Positions 56,086-64,000 of a stretch of DNA of 64,000 nt are shown here, one piece after another. Under the pieces are notes generated by a model, which did not search any database, was not told the origin of the DNA, and saw only the letters and a program-made list of their open reading frames with translations. The first letter of the stretch is position 1, and each line of letters begins with the position of its first letter. Origin of the DNA: WHTI01 sp963826105 (GTDB lineage Bacteria; Actinomycetota; CADDZG01; WHSQ01); the NCBI GenBank assembly GCA_963826105.1, contig CAWGWA010000013.1, positions 496,001-560,000 on the forward strand, written 5' to 3'. The position numbers were made by a program, and so were the translations under genes.

Positions 56086-57284
56086 GTCTTTGGCGCTGGC
56101 GTTCGTCGCGCGACGCGCTTGCCGACGATGATGGATTGATCCGGGGCCGCGCGCGCGTGGACAAGCGGACGAAGAACCTCCTCACCAGGCTGCAGCCTCG
56201 TGAGATCGCGGTCATCGATCACCAGGACATCGACCGTATCGCTGCCGAAGGGATCATCGAACGCCAACCTGCCGCGGTCGTGAATGCATCTCGGTCCAGC
56301 AGCGGGCGCTATCCGAACATCGGTGCACTCTTGCTCGTCAGCGCAGGCATCCCCGTGATCGACGACATCGGTAAGGGGATCATGGACACTTCTGAGGGGG
56401 CCAGGCTCTGTATCGATGACGGGCTGGTGTTCCGTGAATCTGGCGGTAACCGGATCGAACTCGGTAAGGGACAGGTACTGACCACCGAGGCGGTCGAGGC
56501 GACGCTGGACGAAGCGAAGCGTTCCATCGCGACCCAGATCGAGCGCTTCGCCGAGAACACGATCGAATACGTCCGAGAGGAACGCGATGTGTTGCTCGAG
56601 GCGGCCCGTCTGCCGGATGTTCAGACGACGTTCCACGGCCGGCACGTTCTGATCGTGGTGCGCGGCTACGACTACAAGGACGACATCCGAGCCTTGCGGT
56701 CTTACATCCGGGAGATGAGGCCGGTGCTGGTTGGCGTGGACGGCGGCGCGGACGCGCTTCTCGACGTGGGGCTTAAGCCGGACATCATCATCGGGGATAT
56801 GGATTCCGTCACGACCGAGGCGATGTTGTCGGGCGCCGAGTTGATCGTTCATGCCTATCCGGGGGGAGAGGCCCCCGGTCTCGAGCGGCTGGAAGCCCTT
56901 GAGGTGCCGAACGTCGTCTACGAGGCACCGGGGACCTCAGAGGACATAGCGATGCTGCTCGCCTACGAGCAGGGAGCGGAGTTGATCGTGGCGGTGGGGA
57001 CGCATGCCAACCTGGTCGAGTTCATGGACAAGGGGCGCAAGGGGATGGCTTCGACCTTCCTGACACGTCTGCGCGTGGGCACCATCCTGATCGATGCCAA
57101 GGGCGTCAGCCGGCTCTATCGTGGCCGCGTGCGGAGGCGCGACCTCGCTCTCCTTGTCGTGGCGGCCCTCGTGACGATGGCCATCGTGGTGTCCCTGTCG
57201 GAGCCGATGCGCCTGAGGCTCGAGTTGTACTGGCTGCAGCTGCAGAACCTATGGTTCAAATTCACGCAGGCCGTGTTCGGGTGA
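56082..57284 (+). CDS. steA: SteA-like cytokinetic protein with C-terminal membrane helix
   Basis: A 400-aa protein matching actinobacterial SteA: GRARVDKRTKNLLTRLQPREIAVIDHQDIDRIAAEGII, AVVNASRSSSGRYPNIGALLLV, and VGVDGGADALLDVGLKPDIIIGDMDSV, the last resembling thiamine pyrophosphokinase. A single helix near the end (RDLALLVVAALVTMAIVVSLS) anchors it. In Corynebacterium, SteA and SteB take part in cytokinesis and cell-wall integrity. The order recN-steA-steB is conserved. ATG overlaps the recN stop. Confidence 0.88.
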   Translation: MSLWRWRSSRDALADDDGLIRGRARVDKRTKNLLTRLQPREIAVIDHQDIDRIAAEGIIERQPAAVVNASRSSSGRYPNIGALLLVSAGIPVIDDIGKGIMDTSEGARLCIDDGLVFRESGGNRIELGKGQVLTTEAVEATLDEAKRSIATQIERFAENTIEYVREERDVLLEAARLPDVQTTFHGRHVLIVVRGYDYKDDIRALRSYIREMRPVLVGVDGGADALLDVGLKPDIIIGDMDSVTTEAMLSGAELIVHAYPGGEAPGLERLEALEVPNVVYEAPGTSEDIAMLLAYEQGAELIVAVGTHANLVEFMDKGRKGMASTFLTRLRVGTILIDAKGVSRLYRGRVRRRDLALLVVAALVTMAIVVSLSEPMRLRLELYWLQLQNLWFKFTQAVFG

Positions 57285-57297
57285 GAGAGAGATCTAG

Positions 57298-58254
57298 TTG
57301 ATCGATTTTCGGTACCACCTCGTTTCGATCGTCGCGATCTTCCTCGCGCTCGGGATCGGCGTCTTGATGGGTTCCGCAGTATTGGGTGAGAACCTCATCA
57401 AGGATCTCCGGAACGACCTCAAGGACATCCGCATCACGAACGAGGACCTGCGCCAGCAGACACTCTCGCTCGAGGAACAACTGGAGGACGGCGAGGACTT
57501 CGCATCCGAGGTTCAGCCTTTGTTGATCGCCGGCGCGCTATCTGGCGAACAGTTCGTCATCGTCGAGTTCGAGGACACCAGCGGCGATTTCGTCGACGAG
57601 GTTCAGTCGCTCATCGGAGAGGCCGGCGGAGAGATCACCTCGGTGATCACGTTCCTCGAGCAGGCCTCGCTGTCCGACGAGGCGACCGTCGATCAGCTCG
57701 CGCTCCTGCTGGGATCGTCGGAGAGCGATCCCGATCAGCTGCGAGAGGAACTGGGAGCCGATGTCGGCGATCTGATCGGTAAGGCGTCCCTGGGTGAAGC
57801 GGATGAGGCCGAACCCCAGGAGCCTACGGCTCAGGAAAGGCTCGAAGAGCTCGCAGTGCAGTTAGAGGAGGAGGGGTTCCTCGAAACCCAGGTGGTTGAA
57901 GATCAGCGTTTGATCAACGAAGGAGCCACCGTTCTGATGCTGGCAGGCTCGGACTCCGACCCGCCGTTCCGGATCAACGAGTTCACCAGGTCGTTGGGGA
58001 GTTCGATCGCCCAGAACGATGTCGCGGTGGTTCTGGCGGAGGCGTCCTCGAGCATCTGGGCCGCGGTTCAGATGATCCGTTCCGATGAGGACGCTGCGGC
58101 CCTGGTGTCAACGGTCGACGATGCAGGGTCGGAGGCGGGAGGGACCGCCACGATCCTCACCCTCCAGGAGGCCATCGGCGGGATAAGGGGCCGTCACTAC
58201 GGCGTGGGTAGCGGAGCGGAGAGCATCCTCCCGCAGCCCGTACCGTCGGGCTGA
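57298..58254 (+). CDS. steB: SteB/MctB-like (copper transporter-type) membrane protein
   Basis: A 318-aa protein with one N-terminal membrane helix (YHLVSIVAIFLALGIGVLMGSAVLG) preceded by MIDFR, the invariant start of this family, then a coiled coil (DLRNDLKDIRITNEDLRQQTLSLEEQLEDG) and an outer domain. Such proteins are annotated as MctB copper transporters in mycobacteria and as SteB in corynebacteria; the partner of SteA is the better reading here. Start TTG at 57298, 13 bases after steA, with GAGAGAGA upstream. Confidence 0.86.
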   Translation: MIDFRYHLVSIVAIFLALGIGVLMGSAVLGENLIKDLRNDLKDIRITNEDLRQQTLSLEEQLEDGEDFASEVQPLLIAGALSGEQFVIVEFEDTSGDFVDEVQSLIGEAGGEITSVITFLEQASLSDEATVDQLALLLGSSESDPDQLREELGADVGDLIGKASLGEADEAEPQEPTAQERLEELAVQLEEEGFLETQVVEDQRLINEGATVLMLAGSDSDPPFRINEFTRSLGSSIAQNDVAVVLAEASSSIWAAVQMIRSDEDAAALVSTVDDAGSEAGGTATILTLQEAIGGIRGRHYGVGSGAESILPQPVPSG

Positions 58255-58256
58255 AG

Positions 58257-59867
58257 GTGACGGTCGGTTCCGGAACTCCATCCCTGGCGCGGGGTGCGGC
58301 GATCATCACCCTTGCGACCGCGGCATCGAGGGTCACCGGCTTCATCCGCGTCATCGTCGTGGCAGCCGCGATGGGCACGACCTTCCTGGCGAACACCTAC
58401 CAGACCGCCAACACCGCGCCCAACGTCATCTTCGAGTTGGTTGCCGCCGGCGTGCTCACCTCCATCTTCGTCCCGACCTTCGTCGAATACCTGGTGAAGG
58501 GCGAGGAGAAGGAGGGGTGGGACGCAGCCAATGCGCTTACCTCTGTTGCTCTGGTCGGGCTGATCGTCATCGGAGGGCTCCTGGCGCTGGCGGCCCCCTT
58601 GATCATCCGCGTCCTGACGATCGGCGTGAACGACGCGGCGCTGCGCGAGGAGGAGGTCGAGCTCGGGTCTACGTTCTTGCGCCTGTTCGCCCCGCAGGTG
58701 ATCTTCTACGGCGCCGGGATGATCATGACCGGGGCCCTTCACGCTCGCAGGAGATTCGCTCTGGCGGCCGTCGCTCCTATCTTCAGCAACCTCGTGGTCA
58801 TCGGCACCTACCTGCTCTACGCCTCCATGCGAGGGAGCCGGGCCCCGTCGGTGCAGGGCATCACCTCGGGGGAGATCCTGGTCCTTGGTATCGGAACGAC
58901 CCTCGGAGTCGTCGCGATGACCGTCGTTCTGATCCCACAGCTCGTCAGGCTCGGCTGGCACTTCCGTTTCCGTTTCGATCCGAGCCATCCCGCGGTCAAG
59001 CGCGGAGCCAGGCTTGGCATCTGGGCCCTCGGCTACGCGGGCGGGTACCAGGCCGGACTGATCGTGGTCCTGGTGCTGGCCAACAAGGTCGAGGGTGGGG
59101 TGGCCGCGTACCAGTGGGCCTACACGTTCTTCTACCTGCCTCATGCGCTGTTCGCGGCCCCGATCTTCTCGGTGCTGTTCACCGCGATGTCGGAGCACGT
59201 AGCGCGCAAAGAGGAAGGGCAGCTTCTGGTCCGGATGCGCGATGGCCTTCGGATGCTCGGTTTCGTTCTGCTACCGATGGCCGCCGCGCTGGTCGCCCTC
59301 GCTCAGCCCTTGTCCCAGGTGACCCTGCAGTACGGAGTGATGACCGCTGCGGGAGCCGAGCTGGTCGGTCGGGTTCTACTCGCGTTCGCGGTCGGATTGC
59401 CCATGTACTCCTCGTTCCTCGTATTCACGCGTGGGTTTTACACGTTGGGGGATACGAAGACGCCGACCTTGGTGAATGCCGGCACGGTCGTCGTCTCCAG
59501 TGTCGCGGGCGTTGTCCTGTTCAATACGCTTCCTCAAGGCTGGGAGGTTGCCGGGCTCGCCTTCGGACACTCGCTCGGGTTTGCTCTCGGCGCGATCGTC
59601 CTCGGCCGGACGTTCCACGCCCGGGTCGGTTCCACCCGGTCGGCGGCCCTTCGAACCTCTCTGATGAGGACGACGACGGTCTCGGTCGCTGCCCTCGGGG
59701 CGATGCTCGTTGTGGCGAGTCTGATGGAGGGGACGTCGAAGAGCGCGGCCTTCACCGAGCTCGCCGCGGCGGGCCTTGCTGGGGCGATCGTCTACCTCGC
59801 TGCGATGGTGCTCTTGAAGGCTCCGGAGTTGAAACAACTCCGCCGGATCTTGCCGGGACCGTCGTGA
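58257..59867 (+). CDS. murJ: MurJ/MviN-family lipid II flippase
   Basis: Intact 536-aa membrane protein with about 14 helices. AAIITLATAASRVTGFIRVIVVAAAMG, TYQTANTAPNVIFELVAAGVLTSIFVPTFVEYL and the PHALFAAPIFSVLFTAMSEHVAR region are typical of the MviN family, which flips lipid-linked peptidoglycan precursors. It begins with GTG 58257 two bases after the steB stop, and its stop overlaps the GT4 gene. It could also be a flippase for another envelope polymer, given the GT and MraY-like genes downstream. Confidence 0.91.
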   Translation: MTVGSGTPSLARGAAIITLATAASRVTGFIRVIVVAAAMGTTFLANTYQTANTAPNVIFELVAAGVLTSIFVPTFVEYLVKGEEKEGWDAANALTSVALVGLIVIGGLLALAAPLIIRVLTIGVNDAALREEEVELGSTFLRLFAPQVIFYGAGMIMTGALHARRRFALAAVAPIFSNLVVIGTYLLYASMRGSRAPSVQGITSGEILVLGIGTTLGVVAMTVVLIPQLVRLGWHFRFRFDPSHPAVKRGARLGIWALGYAGGYQAGLIVVLVLANKVEGGVAAYQWAYTFFYLPHALFAAPIFSVLFTAMSEHVARKEEGQLLVRMRDGLRMLGFVLLPMAAALVALAQPLSQVTLQYGVMTAAGAELVGRVLLAFAVGLPMYSSFLVFTRGFYTLGDTKTPTLVNAGTVVVSSVAGVVLFNTLPQGWEVAGLAFGHSLGFALGAIVLGRTFHARVGSTRSAALRTSLMRTTTVSVAALGAMLVVASLMEGTSKSAAFTELAAAGLAGAIVYLAAMVLLKAPELKQLRRILPGPS

Positions 59868-60967
59868 CCGGCGCGATCAAGGTGCTCGAAGTGCTCGGGA
59901 CATCGACCGGGGGGGTGGCGGCACACGTCGCGAGGGTCACCGAGGAGTTGAACCGAGACGCCGGCTTCGAGATCGAGATCGCTGGCTCTCCCGACCTTCC
60001 CGCCGAGATGCCGGGAGACGTACACCCCCTACATGTGCCCAAGAGCCCGTTCGGACACCGGCAAGCGGTAAGGGCACTAGAGGGTCTGATCTCCGAGCGC
60101 GGTTACCACGTCATCCACGGGCATGGACTGCGAGCGGGGATCGATGCCGCGCGCGCGGCACGGCGCGCCGGGGTTCCAGCCGTCGTCACGGTCCATAACC
60201 TCGTGCAGCCCGAGATCGCCGGCGCCTTGAAAGCACGCGCGTTCCGCATGGCCGAGCCCCTGGTCGCAAAGCTCAGTGACAGAACACTGGCGGTGTCGGA
60301 GGAGATCGCCGATCGACTCAAGTCGGCAGCACCGGCGCGCGCCGCAACCATCGAGGTCCTCCATCTTGGAGTGGGGGAGGCACCCGCCGTTGCCCGAAGC
60401 AGGGAGGACGTACGCCGCGACCTGAAGCTGGACGTGGACGACCGGATGGTCGTGACGGTCGCCCGTTTGGTCCCGCAGAAGTCGCTCCACGTGCTGCTCG
60501 ATGCCGTCGCACAACTCCCGCGAACGGTTCACCTCGCCATCCTCGGAGAGGGTCGCTTGGAGGGGGAACTGAGGACCACAGCGGAGGCTGTGGGGATCGC
60601 CGACCGGGTCCACTTCCTCGGGTTCCGGTCTGATGTTGCCGATCATCTCGCCGCAGCCGATGCGTACGCGCTGTCGTCGATCTGGGAAGGCGTGCCGCTG
60701 TCGGCGCAGGAAGCGATCCTGCTGGGCACTCCTATCGTGACCACCGATGTGGGCGGGATGCCGGAGCTGATCGAGAACCGCGTCTCCGGACGTCTCGTTC
60801 CTCGCGACGACCCCGGTGCTCTGGCGTCGGCGCTGTCCGAGGTGCTCGACGATCGCGCCGCCGCCGAGGGCTACGCCCGTAGGGCGGCCGAGGACCTCAG
60901 GAAGAACTTCTCGACCTCGGCGATGCTGGCGCGGTTGATGGATATCTACCGGGAGCTTGCCTCATGA
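59864..60967 (+). CDS. Glycosyltransferase family 4
   Basis: About 367 aa, GT-B fold. The acceptor domain starts KVLEVLGTSTGGVAAHVARVTEEL; then HVIHGHGLRAGIDAARAARR. The donor domain has VARLVPQKSLHVLLDAV, LAILGEGRLEGELR, FLGFRSDVADHLAAADAYALSSIWEGVPLSAQEAILLGTPIV and TDVGGMPELI, with the EGVPLSAQEA nucleotide-sugar motif (E-x7-E). The sugar is unknown. GTG 59864 overlaps the murJ stop (GTGA). It probably works on a lipid-linked envelope glycan with the genes around it. Confidence 0.92.
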   Translation: MTGAIKVLEVLGTSTGGVAAHVARVTEELNRDAGFEIEIAGSPDLPAEMPGDVHPLHVPKSPFGHRQAVRALEGLISERGYHVIHGHGLRAGIDAARAARRAGVPAVVTVHNLVQPEIAGALKARAFRMAEPLVAKLSDRTLAVSEEIADRLKSAAPARAATIEVLHLGVGEAPAVARSREDVRRDLKLDVDDRMVVTVARLVPQKSLHVLLDAVAQLPRTVHLAILGEGRLEGELRTTAEAVGIADRVHFLGFRSDVADHLAAADAYALSSIWEGVPLSAQEAILLGTPIVTTDVGGMPELIENRVSGRLVPRDDPGALASALSEVLDDRAAAEGYARRAAEDLRKNFSTSAMLARLMDIYRELAS

Positions 60968-63159
60968 GACTCAGAGCGGCGATCCTCGTTGCGGTTCTGG
61001 CCACGATCGTCATGCCGGCCGGAACCGCCGCCGCACAAGAGGAATCGTGCGGCCGCGCCGTGATCTTCACCCTCCCCGGGGTGACGTGGGGCGACATCGA
61101 GACCTTCCAACCACCCGAACTCCTGAGGCTGACCGATGTCGGTGCGGCCGGTTCCATCTCGGTGCGGACCAACGCGGCAAGGACCACCTACGCGTCGGGC
61201 TTCGCGACGATCGGGGCTGGCGCACGCGTGGACGGGGGAGCGATGTCTGGCGGCCCCATCGGAAGGCCACGTACTCAGGGCCCCTTCGAAGTCGACGTCC
61301 AGGTGGCCGGGATGAGCGAGATCGACGAGCTGGCCGAGGAGGCCGGCTACGGAGCGGTACCCGGAGCGCTGGCGACGGCAGTCGATGCGCCCGTCATCGC
61401 GATCGGGAACGGCGATCCGGGTCATCCGGCCCCCTTGCCGGGTCGCGACGGGCGCTTCGCGCTCCTCGCTGCGATGGACGACTCGGGGGTAGTTGAGCTG
61501 GCCGCCACCGGACCTTCGCTGCTCCAGGAGGACCCCGACTCTCCCTTCGCGGTGCGCACCGACCAGGACGCCTTGGGCGAGGCTCTGGATGAGGCGCTCG
61601 CCGAGGATTGCGCCGTCATCGTCGTCGACCAGGGGGATCTCCTGCGGGCCGACCTCCTCGCCGGCTTGAACGATGTGCCTCTCACCGCTCAGCGGAGTGA
61701 GGCCCTGGAACGGGCCGACGAGACCCTGGCTCACATCACCAGTCAGCTGGACCCATCCAGAGATCTGTTGCTGGTGGTGTCGCCGACGGCACCAGCATGG
61801 GACGTCGCCCATCTGGGAGTTGCGATCGCCGTGGGCCCCGGCTACGAGCCGGGCGACACGCTCCGCTCCGCCTCAACGCGACGAACCGGAATCGTGACTC
61901 TCCCGGGGGTCGCTCCGACCGTGCTCGAGTTCCTAGGGATCGACCGCCCGGCTTCCATGAACGGGCGTCCGTTCGAGTCGATCCCCACGGACGCAGACAG
62001 GATCGCCGCCGCGGTCGCCCTCGATGAGGAGAGCACGTTCATCGACCGGGTCAAGAACGGAATCAACGCGACCTTCGTGATCTTCCAGATAGCGATCTAC
62101 CTGTTGGCCCTCCTTCTGTTGTCGTGGCGCGAACGGCGGAAGCATGAGGTCGCCGGCGCCGCCCTCGGTCGGACCCTCGAGGCGGCGGGCCTCGGGATCG
62201 TCGCGTTCCCGATCTCGACGTTCCTCGCCGGCGCCCTACCCGCGCACGACCTCGGGCTGCCGCGGTACGTGGGCGCGATCCTGGCGATCGATGCCGTGCT
62301 CGTGACGATGGTGTGGCTCACCAGGAGGCAGGCGCTCGACCGCTTACTGCTCCTGAGCGCCGGCACCCTCGGTCTTCTGTCGCTCGATCTCATGCTCGGA
62401 GCCCGACTCCAGATGAACACCGTGTTCGGGTATTCGCCCATCGTCGCGGGACGGTTCTCGGGGGCCGGCAATATCGCTTTCTCGATACTCGCCGGCACCG
62501 CGGTCCTGACCGCAGCCCTGGTCGTCCACCGGTGGGGGAGCACCCGGCGCACCTTGATCTCGATCGCGCTGCTGTTCCTGTTCGTGGTCATCGTCGACGG
62601 AGCTCCTCAATTCGGGAGCGACGTCGGAGGAGTCATCGCCCTGGTCCCCGGGTTCACGGTCACGTGGATGCTCCTCGCCGGGGTCCGGCCGAGCCTTCGG
62701 ACGATCGGTCTTGCGCTCCTGGGAGCCCTGGCCGCGGTCGGCCTCTTTCTGGTGATCGACCTCGCCCGACCCGCGGGGTCACGGACCCACCTCGGGCGAC
62801 TGTTTAACGACATCCAGGCTCGCGGCTATGGGGTCCTGTGGGACACGGTCGCGCGGAAAGCGGAAGCGAACCTCAGGGTGTTCCGGACCTCGATCTACAC
62901 CCTCTTCGTACCTCCCGCCCTCGGCGCGATGGCTTGGCTCCTGAGGAGGCCGGTCGGGCAGTGGCACGAGATGGCCGCGCGCTATCCGAAGCTGTGGCAG
63001 GGGATGATCGCAGGCCTCATCGTCGCCGTGTTCGGGTTCGCCACGAACGATTCCGGCATCGTCATCCCGGCCGTCATCCTGTCGTTCCTGGTTCCGACCG
63101 CCCTGTTGATCCACCTACTGATCGGAAAGGTCATACCCGAGGTGACTCATGAGCGGTGA
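60964..63159 (+). CDS. Large membrane protein with an extracytoplasmic alkaline-phosphatase-like domain, uncharacterised
   Basis: Intact 731-aa protein. It has a signal sequence (LRAAILVAVLATIVMPAGTAAAQ), then about 340 residues outside the cell: RAVIFTLPGVTWGDIETFQPPELLRL, TYASGFATIGAGARVDGG and DLLLVVSPTAPAWDVAHLGVAIAVGPG. These resemble the alkaline phosphatase/sulfatase superfamily core without all metal residues. About ten transmembrane helices follow, ending near LIHLLIGKVIPEV. Not assigned to a named family. It is coupled to the GT4 gene (ATGA overlap) and overlaps the MraY-like gene by 11 bases, so it is part of an envelope biosynthesis block. Confidence 0.75.
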   Translation: MRLRAAILVAVLATIVMPAGTAAAQEESCGRAVIFTLPGVTWGDIETFQPPELLRLTDVGAAGSISVRTNAARTTYASGFATIGAGARVDGGAMSGGPIGRPRTQGPFEVDVQVAGMSEIDELAEEAGYGAVPGALATAVDAPVIAIGNGDPGHPAPLPGRDGRFALLAAMDDSGVVELAATGPSLLQEDPDSPFAVRTDQDALGEALDEALAEDCAVIVVDQGDLLRADLLAGLNDVPLTAQRSEALERADETLAHITSQLDPSRDLLLVVSPTAPAWDVAHLGVAIAVGPGYEPGDTLRSASTRRTGIVTLPGVAPTVLEFLGIDRPASMNGRPFESIPTDADRIAAAVALDEESTFIDRVKNGINATFVIFQIAIYLLALLLLSWRERRKHEVAGAALGRTLEAAGLGIVAFPISTFLAGALPAHDLGLPRYVGAILAIDAVLVTMVWLTRRQALDRLLLLSAGTLGLLSLDLMLGARLQMNTVFGYSPIVAGRFSGAGNIAFSILAGTAVLTAALVVHRWGSTRRTLISIALLFLFVVIVDGAPQFGSDVGGVIALVPGFTVTWMLLAGVRPSLRTIGLALLGALAAVGLFLVIDLARPAGSRTHLGRLFNDIQARGYGVLWDTVARKAEANLRVFRTSIYTLFVPPALGAMAWLLRRPVGQWHEMAARYPKLWQGMIAGLIVAVFGFATNDSGIVIPAVILSFLVPTALLIHLLIGKVIPEVTHER

Positions 63160-63991
63160 GAACGCACTTGCCGTGCTCGGCGGGGTCCTCCTCGGCGGGC
63201 TCGTGACCGGATGGATCAACTCGCGTCGGATAGGGCGAACCCCAAGACGGTTGCTGAGGACCAACGTGACGGGGGCGGAGGTCCCCGCGATCCTCGGGGA
63301 GCCGGTGCTGGTCGGGGGTGCCGGAGTTGCCCTCGTGGGTCTGCTCGCCGGAAAGTTCGGCTGGGAGGCGATCGAAGGGGCCCGGATCCTCGGGGCGCTG
63401 GCAACGGTCGTCGCCGTCATGGCGTTCGCGGGCCGCTGGGACGATCTCCGTGGCGACGAGAGGCCACGCGGGTTCGGGGGCCACCTGGGTGCCCTGAAGG
63501 GGGGACGTCTCACCGGGGGCCTGGTGAAAATCGCCGCCGGTGGGGTCGCAGGACTTCTCGCCGGACTGATCCTCACCGACGACCTCGTGATCGTGGGAGA
63601 GGTCATCCTCCTAGTGGCGCTGAGCGCGAACCTCATCAACCTGCTCGACCGGGCGCCGGGCCGGGCGCTCAAGGTCTGGCTCCTGATCGCGGCCCCTCTG
63701 TTCGTCTTCGGCGAGCCGATGTGGGCGATCGCTGCGTCTGGCGTCCTGGGGGTGGTGTTCTGCGCCCTCCCGGCGGACCTCGGTGAGCGGGCGATGCTCG
63801 GGGACATGGGCTCCAACGCCCTCGGTGCCGCCCTCGGGCTCGGACTGGCCCTCGCGCTCGAGCGCCCCTGGAGGGTCGCCGCCATCGTCGTACTGCTGGT
63901 CCTCAATCTCGTCTCCGAGAAGATCTCGTTCTCCGCGGTCATCGAACGTGTCGATTTCTTGAAGAAGTTTGACGACTTGGGTCGGAAATAA
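63149..63991 (+). CDS. MraY/WecA-family phosphosugar transferase (GT4-type polyprenyl)
   Basis: A 280-aa membrane protein. The motifs of the polyprenyl-phosphate N-acetylhexosamine-1-phosphate transferase family are present: GRWDDLRGDERPRGFGGHLGALKGGR, ANLINLLDRAPGRALK (NxxNxxD) and ERAMLGDMGSNALGAALG. It is shorter than MraY (about 340-360 aa) and is likely a divergent WecA-like or accessory member. It starts ATG 63149 inside the end of the previous gene and ends with TAA 9 bases before the window edge. It would load a sugar phosphate onto the lipid carrier used by the GT4 enzyme. Confidence 0.82.
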   Translation: MSGENALAVLGGVLLGGLVTGWINSRRIGRTPRRLLRTNVTGAEVPAILGEPVLVGGAGVALVGLLAGKFGWEAIEGARILGALATVVAVMAFAGRWDDLRGDERPRGFGGHLGALKGGRLTGGLVKIAAGGVAGLLAGLILTDDLVIVGEVILLVALSANLINLLDRAPGRALKVWLLIAAPLFVFGEPMWAIAASGVLGVVFCALPADLGERAMLGDMGSNALGAALGLGLALALERPWRVAAIVVLLVLNLVSEKISFSAVIERVDFLKKFDDLGRK

Positions 63992-64000
63992 AGTGCGCGC

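Noticed and set aside
58517..60967. An 816-codon open frame overlapping murJ and the GT4 gene
   Set aside because: Its first 450 codons are an out-of-frame shadow of murJ with Arg/Gly-rich, low-complexity sequence; only the end is real and belongs to the GT4 gene starting at 59864.

Overview
The window is GC-rich, densely coded chromosomal DNA from an Actinomycetota bacterium, probably a deep-branching and uncultured lineage. Lineage evidence is the small Cys-rich biotin synthase partner next to bioB, the recN-steA-steB-murJ envelope block, a DUF222/HNH (13E12-type) gene under a GAAC-N4-GTTC SOS box, TlyA next to NAD kinase, and frequent GTG/TTG starts with 4-base stop/start overlaps. The class cannot be fixed from this sequence alone.

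Layout. 0-4 kb: the end of an OmpR-type regulator, its sensor kinase, a GNAT enzyme and Lon. 4.2-8.4 kb (minus strand): a complete bioA-bioF-bioD-bioB-bsaP operon. 8.4-16 kb: a PAP2-like protein, tRNA-Cys, tRNA-Val, two flavin oxidoreductases, a crotonase, a sigma-like membrane protein, a PAS-GAF-PP2C phosphatase and a double-ACT protein. 16.4-24.1 kb: def, then argC-J-B-D-R-G-H preceded by a likely ArgR operator; argF is absent. 24.8-28.7 kb: a 23S-5S rRNA unit with its own promoter and processing stem and no 16S gene nearby. A 321-nt group I intron interrupts the 23S gene in the peptidyl-transferase centre, between the equivalents of E. coli U2500 and C2501. 28.8-42.9 kb: small secreted and membrane proteins, a lipid-kinase-like gene, tryptophan 2,3-dioxygenase facing a glutaryl-CoA-dehydrogenase-like gene, and a SoxR-type regulator divergent from an SDR/QueA-like pair. 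42.9-47.4 kb: a KimA-like potassium importer divergent from a KdpD/KdpE-like pair. 47.4-54.4 kb: a PfkB kinase, a rhomboid, a phasin-like protein, tlyA, NAD kinase, a PQQ-type sugar dehydrogenase and a LexA-box HNH protein. 54.4-64 kb: a plus-strand run of recN, steA, steB, murJ, a GT4 glycosyltransferase, a large uncharacterised membrane protein and a MraY/WecA-type transferase.

Many housekeeping genes (lon, bioA, argJ, argD, recN, tlyA and others) are split by single-base frame changes, while long neighbours such as argG, argH, murJ and kimA are intact. The breaks look like residual long-read indel errors, so each broken gene is annotated as one full-length gene.

The strongest unusual signals are the 23S group I intron, the unlinked 23S-5S unit with a terminator-like hairpin in its leader, and a 63-bp structured repeat present twice with compensatory base changes.
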